Source: Ekhidna sp. (GTDB lineage Bacteria > Bacteroidota > Bacteroidia > Cytophagales > Cyclobacteriaceae). From it: 5,777 nt of DNA. Below are positions 1-5,194 of the stretch, piece after piece (the first letter of the stretch is position 1; the number at the start of each line of letters is the position of its first letter). Both the position numbers and the translations under genes were made by a program. The notes beneath the pieces are model-generated. The model was not told where the DNA came from. It saw only the letters and a program-made list of their open reading frames with translations, and ran no database searches. The DNA lies in NCBI GenBank assembly GCA_013214445.1, contig JABSPG010000279.1, forward strand, positions 1 through 5,777, in the 5' to 3' direction.

Positions 1-260
1 TGGGAATAGACAATAGAGTGGGTTCTTTGGAAGAAGGCAAAGATGGCGATGTAGCTATATTTAATGCTCACCCCTTATCCGTCTATGCAATCCCTATGGT
101 AACTATTGTAGACGGAGTGGTCAGGTTTGATCGAGAAAATGACCCAGATGACATGAGAATCTATCCTGATCCTGAAGAAACCATTGATGTAACACATTGG
201 GAATCAGTAGATCATGACAGGTGCATGCAGAATACAGAATTTTTATTCACTGGTAAATAA
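1..260 (+). CDS. Amidohydrolase family protein, C-terminal fragment (5' end outside window)
   Basis: Reading is open from the window edge (in frame from base 3) to TAA at 258-260, giving 85 residues. The GTG at base 18 is an internal valine, not a start, because the frame continues upstream with GIDNR. The segment NRVGSLEEGKDGDVAIFNAHPLS followed by a TIVDGVVRF strand is the typical end of the imidazolonepropionase-like amidohydrolase fold (COG1228 type). There the chain leaves the TIM barrel and completes the small beta-sandwich domain. The metal-binding and catalytic parts lie upstream of the window, so neither activity nor substrate can be judged. After the domain comes an acidic tail of about 40 residues (ENDPDDMRIYPDPEE and onward) that is absent from the next gene. 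It is followed after 6 bases by a second amidohydrolase and is probably cotranscribed with it. The family assignment is firm; the substrate is unknown. In related Bacteroidota the upstream partner is, from memory, often a longer protein, which cannot be tested here. Confidence 0.85.
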   Translation, partial: GIDNRVGSLEEGKDGDVAIFNAHPLSVYAIPMVTIVDGVVRFDRENDPDDMRIYPDPEETIDVTHWESVDHDRCMQNTEFLFTGK

Positions 261-266
261 GAGATC

Positions 267-1562
267 ATGACTAAGAACATACGAAACATATTATCGATTG
301 CATTGGTGTTGATCACTGGTTTTGCCTTTGCTCAAATACCGAGCGCCGAGACGGGCACTTTTGCTTTGACAAATGCGACGCTTGAGACCGTCACAAACGG
401 AACCATTGAAAATGGAACAATCATCATTTCCGAAGGAAAGATTGCTGACATTGGCACCAACGTGACCATCCCTGAAGGTGCTAAAACAATGGATTGCTCA
501 GGTCTTACTATTTATCCAGGCATGATCGATGGAGGAACGCAAATAGGTCTTGTTGAAGTAGGATCTGATCCTAGAACAAGGGATAATAATGAGATAGGTG
601 ATATCATTCCTCACATTCAGGCGTTGACAGCTGTAAACCCTAGCTCGGTAGTTCATCCGGTCACCAGGGTAAATGGTGTGACTACTGCACTTACCATGCC
701 TTCTGGCGGACTATTTCCTGGCACTGCAGCTTTGATCAACTTACATGGTTATACCCCAGATCAAATGTTTGCAGGGTTTAAGGGAGTAGTATTGAATTTT
801 CCAGCTACCGGTAGACGTGGAAGATGGGATCGCAGATCGGAAGATGACATCAAAAAGGCAGCTGAAAAAGCGCTCAAGAAGTTGAATGAAGTTTGGGCCA
901 AGGCTGTACAATATCACAAAATAGACTCGGCATCAGGTGGGAAAGATCAGGAGTACTACCCTGAAATGGAAGCGTTACTTCCTGTAGTGCGCCAGAAGAT
1001 GAAGCTTTTGATCAATGTAAACGCAGCTAATGACATTAAGGCGGCATTAAAGTGGATCGAAGAAAAAGGAGTTGATGCGATATTGTATGGTGTCTCTGAA
1101 GGTTGGAGAGTAGCTGAAGAAATTGCCGAAGCAAAAGTACCTGTTTTGGCAGGTCCAGTGCTGAGTAATCCTACCCGAACGTACGATAGATATGATAGAC
1201 CATATGCGAATGCTGGTATCATGCAAAAAGCTGGAGTGAAAGTGGCTCTGAGAACTGGCGAGATCGAAAATGTGAGAAACCTGCCCTATCATGCTGGTTT
1301 TGCAGCTGCCTATGGTCTAGGTAAGGAAGAGGCTTTGAAGTCTATAACAATAATCCCTGCAGAAATTTTCGGAGTTGCAGATAGGTATGGCTCACTGGAA
1401 GAAGGAAAGGTTGCAAACCTATTAGTCGCAGATGGCGACCCCTTTGAAACGAAAACTCAAGTAAAGCATGTTTTCATTAGCGGTTGGAACATCCCGATGG
1501 TCAGTAGGCATACACAACTCTACGATGAGTACCTAAATCGTGCCCCCGGGGTAAAGAAATAG
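267..1562 (+). CDS. Secreted amidohydrolase-like protein with degenerate metal site (probable pseudoenzyme)
   Basis: This 431-residue protein starts at an ATG 6 bases after the preceding stop, with no clear Shine-Dalgarno. Residues 1-22 form a Sec signal peptide (basic MTKNIRN, hydrophobic core, cleavage near FAFA|Q), so it should be periplasmic or outside. Residues about 30-80 form the N-terminal beta-sandwich strands (NGTIIISEGKIADIG). YPGMID at 83-88 opens the barrel, GVTTALTMPSGG is at 137-148, and the C-terminal IPAEIFG...GSLEEGK signature is at 363-381. These are the landmarks of COG1228-type amidohydrolases, and the length is normal. What is odd is the active site. The usual D-x-H-x-H after PGLI reads D88-G-G90-T-Q92; the usual V-H-A-H strand reads N250-V-N252; the usual HG strand reads Y274-G275; and no obvious catalytic Asp is seen near 325-335. 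Most metal ligands therefore appear lost while the fold is intact, which suggests a non-catalytic or differently acting paralogue. It forms a tandem pair with the partial gene upstream and ends the operon before the terminator. The fold call is strong; the function is unknown. Confidence 0.88.
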   Translation: MTKNIRNILSIALVLITGFAFAQIPSAETGTFALTNATLETVTNGTIENGTIIISEGKIADIGTNVTIPEGAKTMDCSGLTIYPGMIDGGTQIGLVEVGSDPRTRDNNEIGDIIPHIQALTAVNPSSVVHPVTRVNGVTTALTMPSGGLFPGTAALINLHGYTPDQMFAGFKGVVLNFPATGRRGRWDRRSEDDIKKAAEKALKKLNEVWAKAVQYHKIDSASGGKDQEYYPEMEALLPVVRQKMKLLINVNAANDIKAALKWIEEKGVDAILYGVSEGWRVAEEIAEAKVPVLAGPVLSNPTRTYDRYDRPYANAGIMQKAGVKVALRTGEIENVRNLPYHAGFAAAYGLGKEEALKSITIIPAEIFGVADRYGSLEEGKVANLLVADGDPFETKTQVKHVFISGWNIPMVSRHTQLYDEYLNRAPGVKK

Positions 1563-1584
1563 TTACCTAAAGATTAAGAAAAAG

Positions 1585-1615
1585 ACCCTTTGCGAGATAT
1601 GCAAAGGGTTTTTTT
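1585..1615 (+). terminator. Rho-independent terminator after the amidohydrolase operon
   Basis: A perfect 9-bp stem pairs ACCCTTTGC (1585-1593) with GCAAAGGGT (1601-1609) around the 7-base loop GAGATAT, and a run of seven T's follows (1609-1615). It lies 22 bases after the amidohydrolase stop. It also shows that upstream TTG/ATG codons in the patatin frame (1590, 1599) lie inside the terminator and are unlikely starts. Confidence 0.93.
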
Positions 1616-1649
1616 ATGTCTGGATGCGACATTTAGTAATTTCGTTCTC

Positions 1650-2414
1650 ATGGCTTTAGAGCGTAAAAAGAAATATGATCTTGGGATTGCACTTGGAGGT
1701 GGAGGTGCACGAGGTTTCGCTCATTTGGGTGTACTTCAGGCCCTTTATGAGAAGGGGATTTTCCCCGATGTAATTTCAGGAGTTAGTGCAGGAGCTATTG
1801 CAGGGGTGTTCATTGCGGCAGGTCACTCGCCAGAAGATGCTTTCCACATTATTAAAAAGTATAAGTTTTCTGCTATATCTGAACTAAACATTCCCAAGAC
1901 AGGACTCTTAAGTAGCTCGAAAATGAAATCAAGCCTTTTGAAAAAAATTCAGGTTGAGCGCTTGGAAGATCTCGATACCCCGATGATCGTATGCGTAAGC
2001 AATATGTTGGACGGCAAAGCTGAATACCTGAGCGAGGGTCCTATTGCTGATATCGTGCAGGCATCTGCCTCTATTCCGATCTTATTCAGTCCCGTAAAAA
2101 TGAATGGGAAGCTATATTCTGATGGTGGTATTTTTGATAATGTACCCATTAAGCCTCTGAAGAAATACTGTAGGAAAGTCATTGGGGTCAGCATCAGCCC
2201 CATTCAGAAGATCGAAAAGCTAAAAAACTTGGTAGAAGTATCTACCAGAATGTTCCAATTGGTGGTAAATACGAGAGACCGACGGAAGAAATGCGACCTA
2301 TACATTGAACCGAAAGAACTCTCCAATTACGAAATCATGGACACAAAACACGCTCAGGAAATCTATGATATAGGCTACAAGCATGTGCGAGATCTTGTTA
2401 TAGATCTTAACTAA
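1650..2414 (+). CDS. Patatin-like phospholipase / RssA-type serine hydrolase
   Basis: This 254-residue protein is predicted to hydrolyse acyl esters of lipids with a Ser-Asp dyad. Three family motifs are visible in order: the oxyanion-hole loop GGGGARG at residues 16-22, the nucleophile elbow GVSAG at 44-48 with Ser46, and DGG at 158-160 with Asp158. The enzyme therefore looks intact. No signal peptide or transmembrane segment is present, and the N-terminus (MALERKKKYD) is basic and hydrophilic, so it is probably cytoplasmic or loosely membrane-associated. Its length suits the short single-domain bacterial RssA/YchK-like group. The ATG at 1650 was chosen because the frame's earlier TTG and ATG codons fall within the preceding terminator hairpin, and the conserved domain begins only about ten residues after this Met. 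It appears to be monocistronic: a terminator lies upstream, and a convergent gene downstream overlaps its stop by 4 bases. The natural lipid substrate cannot be inferred. Confidence 0.92.
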   Translation: MALERKKKYDLGIALGGGGARGFAHLGVLQALYEKGIFPDVISGVSAGAIAGVFIAAGHSPEDAFHIIKKYKFSAISELNIPKTGLLSSSKMKSSLLKKIQVERLEDLDTPMIVCVSNMLDGKAEYLSEGPIADIVQASASIPILFSPVKMNGKLYSDGGIFDNVPIKPLKKYCRKVIGVSISPIQKIEKLKNLVEVSTRMFQLVVNTRDRRKKCDLYIEPKELSNYEIMDTKHAQEIYDIGYKHVRDLVIDLN

Positions 2415-2992
2415 AGCCGGTAACGAATAGATGTTCTCAAAGACCAGAGTTGATCAATAAAGAGGTCGTCAAAGCTCTCCAAATCAGATTTTGTATTTCT
2501 GGAAACAGCATTTACTCCTACCCCAATAGTCTGAGTCAAAGCAAGCTTATCTGAAAGATTTAATAAAACACCTGCATTTGCGGATAAGAAAAAACTGAGA
2601 TCAACCTGCTCAATATCATTTTCAAGAAAATTTTGCCTGTTTGTATCAAAGTACTGTGATTGAAGCTCATCCTTTATTCTTTGGACAAGAAAATCAAATG
2701 AATGGAACATGTTCCACTTTTCGGTCTTTCCATGAATGAAATGATCATAGCCAAGCGCTAGACCTGAAATCTTCACTGACTCACGACCTTCCACTTGGTC
2801 ACCGAACGAGATGAGTAATGCTGGACCAATTCTCCAAGCATGGTTCTTGAAGTCAAAAGAAGCTTCGGGAGAAATTACGAAAGCATCTTCTCTATCTAAC
2901 TTATTAATCCCAATACCTAGGGTCATAAGTTCCTGCCCGTTGGCAAGGTCAAGAACTACTAGAAAAACGAAAAGCAGCATGAAAATTCTCAT
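2411..2992 (-). CDS. Secreted hypothetical protein, probably a small outer-membrane beta-barrel
   Basis: This encodes 193 residues and matches no named family that I recognise. Residues 1-19 look like a Sec signal peptide (MRIFMLLFVFLVV, cleavage near ANG|QE), with an unusual Asp at 15. The mature part is rich in alternating hydrophobic/polar stretches: TLGIGIN at 24-30, FVISPEASFDF at 38-48, VKISGLALGYDHF at 73-85, LSFFLSANAGVLLNL at 132-146 and LALTQTIGVGVNAVS at 150-164. It ends in SLRTSIRYRL, resembling a final barrel strand, although the last residue is Leu rather than the usual aromatic. This pattern suggests an 8-strand-class porin-like or OmpA-like barrel, inferred from pattern alone. 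The ATG at 2992 was preferred over a TTG six bases upstream because the TTG is part of a TAnnTTTG promoter-like element. The gene is divergent from the lipoprotein at 3073 (80-base gap). Its stop codon overlaps that of the convergent patatin gene. Confidence 0.75.
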   Translation of the reverse strand: MRIFMLLFVFLVVLDLANGQELMTLGIGINKLDREDAFVISPEASFDFKNHAWRIGPALLISFGDQVEGRESVKISGLALGYDHFIHGKTEKWNMFHSFDFLVQRIKDELQSQYFDTNRQNFLENDIEQVDLSFFLSANAGVLLNLSDKLALTQTIGVGVNAVSRNTKSDLESFDDLFIDQLWSLRTSIRYRL

Positions 2993-2995
2993 GCT

Positions 2996-3003
2996 CAAAT
3001 TTA
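2996..3003 (-). promoter_or_regulatory. Candidate Bacteroidota -7 promoter element for the small secreted protein
   Basis: On the minus strand the sequence reads TAAATTTG, a full match to the Bacteroidota -7 consensus TAnnTTTG, ending three bases before the ATG at 2992. No clean -33 TTG is seen; TTC occurs about 19 bases further upstream. If the element is real, the transcript would be leaderless or nearly so. The match is short, so confidence is modest. Confidence 0.35.
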
Positions 3004-3061
3004 TGCCTACGATATGAACTTAGAAGTCTTAACCCAGACATCTCAATATAAGTGTGCTGAA

Positions 3062-3069
3062 TATATTTG
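3062..3069 (+). promoter_or_regulatory. Candidate Bacteroidota -7 promoter element for the lipoprotein gene
   Basis: The sequence TATATTTG matches TAnnTTTG fully and ends three bases before the ATG at 3073, mirroring the element on the opposite strand. No -33 TTTG is visible at the expected distance (about 3035-3045). It could instead be simply the AT-rich initiation region typical of the phylum. Confidence 0.35.
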
Positions 3070-3072
3070 AAT

Positions 3073-4074
3073 ATGCAAAAATGGCTGATCCTTTTATTCC
3101 TGCTCTTCTTTTCTTGCGCTGAAAACTTTGATGTAGTCAACCATGCTCCAGGCATATTGAAAGTTCGAAATGGGTTTTTGATGGTCACTTATGGAGAGGG
3201 AGGATTAGTGATCTCTGATGAACAGACAGGAGAAGTGGTGGCTCAGATCTTTCCTGCCGGAGAAATGCATAGCATCGATGACTTTGATGTGGATGGAAAT
3301 CTGATTTTTGCGCTTGATTCCAGAGGTCGAAATTACGTGGCTGTATATTCCTTCGACGGACAGGAGGTTAAGATTGTCAACGATCCTATTCAAGTACAAG
3401 GAGGACCATTCAATGGGATTGCGGCAGCTCAAGGCAACCTGGTCATTTCCGGAGGAACTACTTTTTTAGAGAGATTCACGTATTCAAATGGTGGAAAAAT
3501 CGATGGGCCTGTTCGGTTCGGGAGAGACAGAGGACATCCGGATATCATCTTGTCTAATGATGGTCAAGCAGCTTTTGTCTCCACTGATTTTGGGATTGGA
3601 TTGGATATCGAACGGTTTGGCATCATGTCACTATTCATAGGAGATGAACTTCAGATACCCTATGTGATTTCAGAGTTAGGAATAGAAGCTTCAGGCTTTA
3701 CTCCAGGGTTAACTACTCCGACTGGTTTCCCCATTCAAAGTGTTCAAGTAAGTGATCGCTTGTTTGTAGCTCATGGAGGTGGAGTAACTGCAATAGACCT
3801 GGAACAGAATGTCTTTGCCAACAGCCAAGAGCTCGATTTAGAGATTAATAGCACGGCCATTGATGCCACCACCTCTACAGTCTATGTAGTGGGGTTAATG
3901 AATGAAATTCCAACCTTGTTGACTTTAGATATTTCCGATACCCAAAATACTGTTGTCGCAAATAGCTTCGAACTAGATGTAAATGGTGAAGTTCCTACGG
4001 CTATTGCCATCGGAAGTAATGACATATATGTAGCTGTTGGAAGGGCAGGTATTATCTCCTTACCGATTCAATGA
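3073..4074 (+). CDS. Lipoprotein with predicted beta-propeller (LVIVD-like repeats)
   Basis: The protein has 333 residues. It begins with a short lipoprotein signal: MQKWLILLFLLFF followed by S14-C15, a relaxed lipobox of the kind common in Bacteroidota. Cys15 would be lipidated, and the following AENFD (acidic residue near +3) is compatible with, but does not prove, surface export. The rest consists of repeated strand-turn-strand units: GGLVISDEQTGEVVAQI at 43-59, LIFALDSR...VAVYSFDG at 77-96, LVISGGTTFLERFTYSNGG at 123-141, LFVAHGGGVTAIDLEQN at 230-246, VYVVGLM...LLTLDISD at 270-289 and IYVAVGRAGIISLPI at 318-332. The 'visible value, then variable name' pattern resembles LVIVD-type beta-propellers, which commonly mediate binding; no catalytic motif is evident. 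The ATG at 3073 was chosen over the in-frame TTG at 3067 because it begins the signal peptide directly. The gene is divergent from a secreted barrel-like gene and followed by a terminator. The ligand is unknown. Confidence 0.82.
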   Translation: MQKWLILLFLLFFSCAENFDVVNHAPGILKVRNGFLMVTYGEGGLVISDEQTGEVVAQIFPAGEMHSIDDFDVDGNLIFALDSRGRNYVAVYSFDGQEVKIVNDPIQVQGGPFNGIAAAQGNLVISGGTTFLERFTYSNGGKIDGPVRFGRDRGHPDIILSNDGQAAFVSTDFGIGLDIERFGIMSLFIGDELQIPYVISELGIEASGFTPGLTTPTGFPIQSVQVSDRLFVAHGGGVTAIDLEQNVFANSQELDLEINSTAIDATTSTVYVVGLMNEIPTLLTLDISDTQNTVVANSFELDVNGEVPTAIAIGSNDIYVAVGRAGIISLPIQ

Positions 4075-4086
4075 TTTGAGGAGCAT

Positions 4087-4121
4087 AAAAAAACCTCAAC
4101 TAAAGCTGAGGTTTTAATTTT
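4087..4121. terminator. Bidirectional rho-independent terminator shared by the lipoprotein gene and trxB
   Basis: A 9-bp stem pairs AAAACCTCA (4090-4098) with TGAGGTTTT (4107-4115) around an 8-base loop. On the plus strand the T-rich end is TTTTAATTTT. On the minus strand the seven A's at 4087-4093 become a T7 tract. It lies 12 bases after the lipoprotein stop and 22 bases after the trxB stop, so it can serve both converging genes. Confidence 0.9.
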
Positions 4122-4130
4122 CATCTATCT

Positions 4131-4148
4131 AAGAAGCTTAAGCTTCTT
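4131..4148. repeat. 18-bp perfect palindrome over the trxB stop codon
   Basis: AAGAAGCTTAAGCTTCTT is a perfect inverted repeat with no spacer. It covers the last codons of trxB (Gln-Glu-Ala-stop on the minus strand) and seven bases beyond the stop. It lies beside the bidirectional terminator but has no T-tract of its own. Its role, if any, is unknown. Confidence 0.8.
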
Positions 4149-5088
4149 GCATTTCTACTTCTTTCTCCGCAATCCACTTCTCAGCATCTAAGGCACCCAT
4201 GCAACCGCTACCAGCTGCAGTAACTGCCTGCCTATAGATCTTATCTTGCGCATCTCCCGTCGCAAAAACTCCATCGATATTAGTTTTGGAAGTACCCGGA
4301 ATGGTTTTAATGTAGCCTTGCTCATCCATGTCTAACCATCCCTTGAAAATATCTGTGTTAGGCTTGTGACCAATTGCTACGAAGAAACCCTGAGCATTAA
4401 GTACTTGCTCCTCTCCTGTCTGGTTATTCACAACTCTAACTCCATCCACTTCCTCCCCTCCAAGTACCTCTTTAGTTTCGGTATTGTAAAGAATTTCAAT
4501 ATTTGGAGCATTCTTTACTCTTTGCTGCATAATCTTAGAAGCTCTCATCTCATCACGTCTTACAAGCATATAAACCTTGTTAACGATCTTCGAAAGGTAG
4601 CTTGCTTCTTCCGCAGCAGTATCACCCGCTCCTACGATTACCACATCTTGTCCTCTGAAGAAAAAACCATCGCACACTGCGCATGCAGATACACCTTTTC
4701 CGTTCAATCGTTGCTCGCTTTCCAGACCTAACCATTTAGCTGAGGCTCCTGTAGAAATGATCACTGCTTCCGCTTCAATCTCTGTCTTCTCATCTACAGT
4801 CACTTTGTGTGGCCAGCCACTGAAGTCTACCGATGTGATCATTCCACTTCTAACATCCGTTCCGAATCGTTCTGCTTGTTTCTGAAAGTCAACCATCATT
4901 TGAGGTCCCATTACGCCTTCCGGGTAACCAGGATAGTTCTCAACATCGTTGGTGATGGTTAATTGACCACCAGGCTGACCTCCTTGATAAAGAACGGGAT
5001 TCATTCCTGCTCTAGCTGCATAAACTGCCGCCGTAAATCCTGCTGGACCCGACCCAACAATTAATACTTTTATTCTTTCAGTTGCCAT
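4138..5088 (-). CDS. trxB: Thioredoxin-disulfide reductase (NADPH)
   Basis: This 316-residue FAD flavoprotein passes electrons from NADPH to oxidised thioredoxin in the cytoplasm; the length is normal for the low-molecular-weight bacterial enzyme. Visible motifs are the FAD Rossmann GSGPAG at residues 12-17, the GGQPGGQL flavin loop at 36-43, the redox-active disulfide C136-A-V-C139-D, the NADPH Rossmann GAGDTAAEEA at 153-162, and the C-terminal FAD motif GVFATGD at 273-279. The NADPH phosphate-binding segment reads VRRDEMRAS (176-184). The Arg pair and the later Arg are kept, but the usual leading His of HRRxxxR is Val. The ATG at 5088 begins right before the first beta strand (ATERIKVLIVG). 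A more distant in-frame start (5139) would run back through the pnp terminator hairpin and add a non-conserved tail, so it was rejected. The gene follows pnp on the same strand with a terminator in between, only 21 bases from the ATG, and no recognisable TAnnTTTG promoter was found. Confidence 0.97.
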   Translation of the reverse strand: MATERIKVLIVGSGPAGFTAAVYAARAGMNPVLYQGGQPGGQLTITNDVENYPGYPEGVMGPQMMVDFQKQAERFGTDVRSGMITSVDFSGWPHKVTVDEKTEIEAEAVIISTGASAKWLGLESEQRLNGKGVSACAVCDGFFFRGQDVVIVGAGDTAAEEASYLSKIVNKVYMLVRRDEMRASKIMQQRVKNAPNIEILYNTETKEVLGGEEVDGVRVVNNQTGEEQVLNAQGFFVAIGHKPNTDIFKGWLDMDEQGYIKTIPGTSKTNIDGVFATGDAQDKIYRQAVTAAGSGCMGALDAEKWIAEKEVEMQEA

Positions 5089-5092
5089 ATAC

Positions 5093-5102
5093 TTCAATCT
5101 CT
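5093..5102. repeat. Direct repeat copy 1 (TTCAATCTCT) flanking the pnp terminator
   Basis: The 10-base word TTCAATCTCT (AGAGATTGAA on the coding minus strand) occurs here, 5 to 14 bases upstream of the trxB ATG. It recurs exactly at 5139-5148 on the other side of the hairpin. The flanking bases differ between the copies. Confidence 0.6.
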
Positions 5103-5109
5103 TAATTAC

Positions 5110-5140
5110 AAAAAAATGGTGTTCCTGTGAGAACACCATT
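5110..5140 (-). terminator. Rho-independent terminator of pnp, within the trxB leader
   Basis: On the minus strand a perfect 10-bp stem (AATGGTGTTC at 5131-5140 pairing with 5115-5124) with a 6-base loop is followed by seven T's (5110-5116 read in reverse). It stands 54 bases after the pnp stop and 21 bases before the trxB start. No T-run follows on the plus strand, so it acts in one direction. It should limit read-through from pnp into trxB, or act as an attenuator if trxB is cotranscribed. Confidence 0.92.
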
Positions 5141-5148
5141 CAATCTCT
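5139..5148. repeat. Direct repeat copy 2 (TTCAATCTCT) flanking the pnp terminator
   Basis: This is an exact second copy of the 10-base word at 5093-5102, in the same orientation and 46 bases apart. It overlaps the last two bases of the terminator stem. The pair brackets the hairpin between pnp and trxB. Confidence 0.6.
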
Positions 5149-5194
5149 ATTTGTGCCAAATGAGCACGTAAATTATTCTATAGTGTCCTGTAGC

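Noticed and set aside
956..1292. Minus-strand open frames opposite the amidohydrolase, and similar frames at 1949-2203, 2811-3017, 2949-3188, 3205-3432, 4366-4731 and 5265-5453
   Set aside because: They lie mostly opposite well-supported genes, show no recognisable domain, and have low-complexity or Ser/Ile-rich shadow-type composition.
1637..1644. TAATTTCG as a promoter element for the patatin gene
   Set aside because: It has one mismatch to TAnnTTTG at a conserved base and no -33 partner, so it was not listed as a feature.
1590..1649. Upstream extension of the patatin gene to the TTG at 1590 or the ATG at 1599
   Set aside because: These codons lie inside the terminator hairpin, the added residues look non-conserved, and the ATG at 1650 sits directly before the conserved domain.
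2186..2205. TGGGG...CCCCA inverted repeat inside the patatin gene
   Set aside because: The stem is about 5 bp within a conserved coding region (GVSISPI), most likely due to codons.
2390..2407. Hairpin from two AGATCT copies near the patatin stop, as a terminator
   Set aside because: The stem is only 6 bp, AT-rich, and has no T-tract after it on either strand.
5089..5139. Longer trxB start at 5139
   Set aside because: The extra 17 residues are encoded by the pnp terminator and its T-tract; the ATG at 5088 gives the normal TrxB N-terminus and length.
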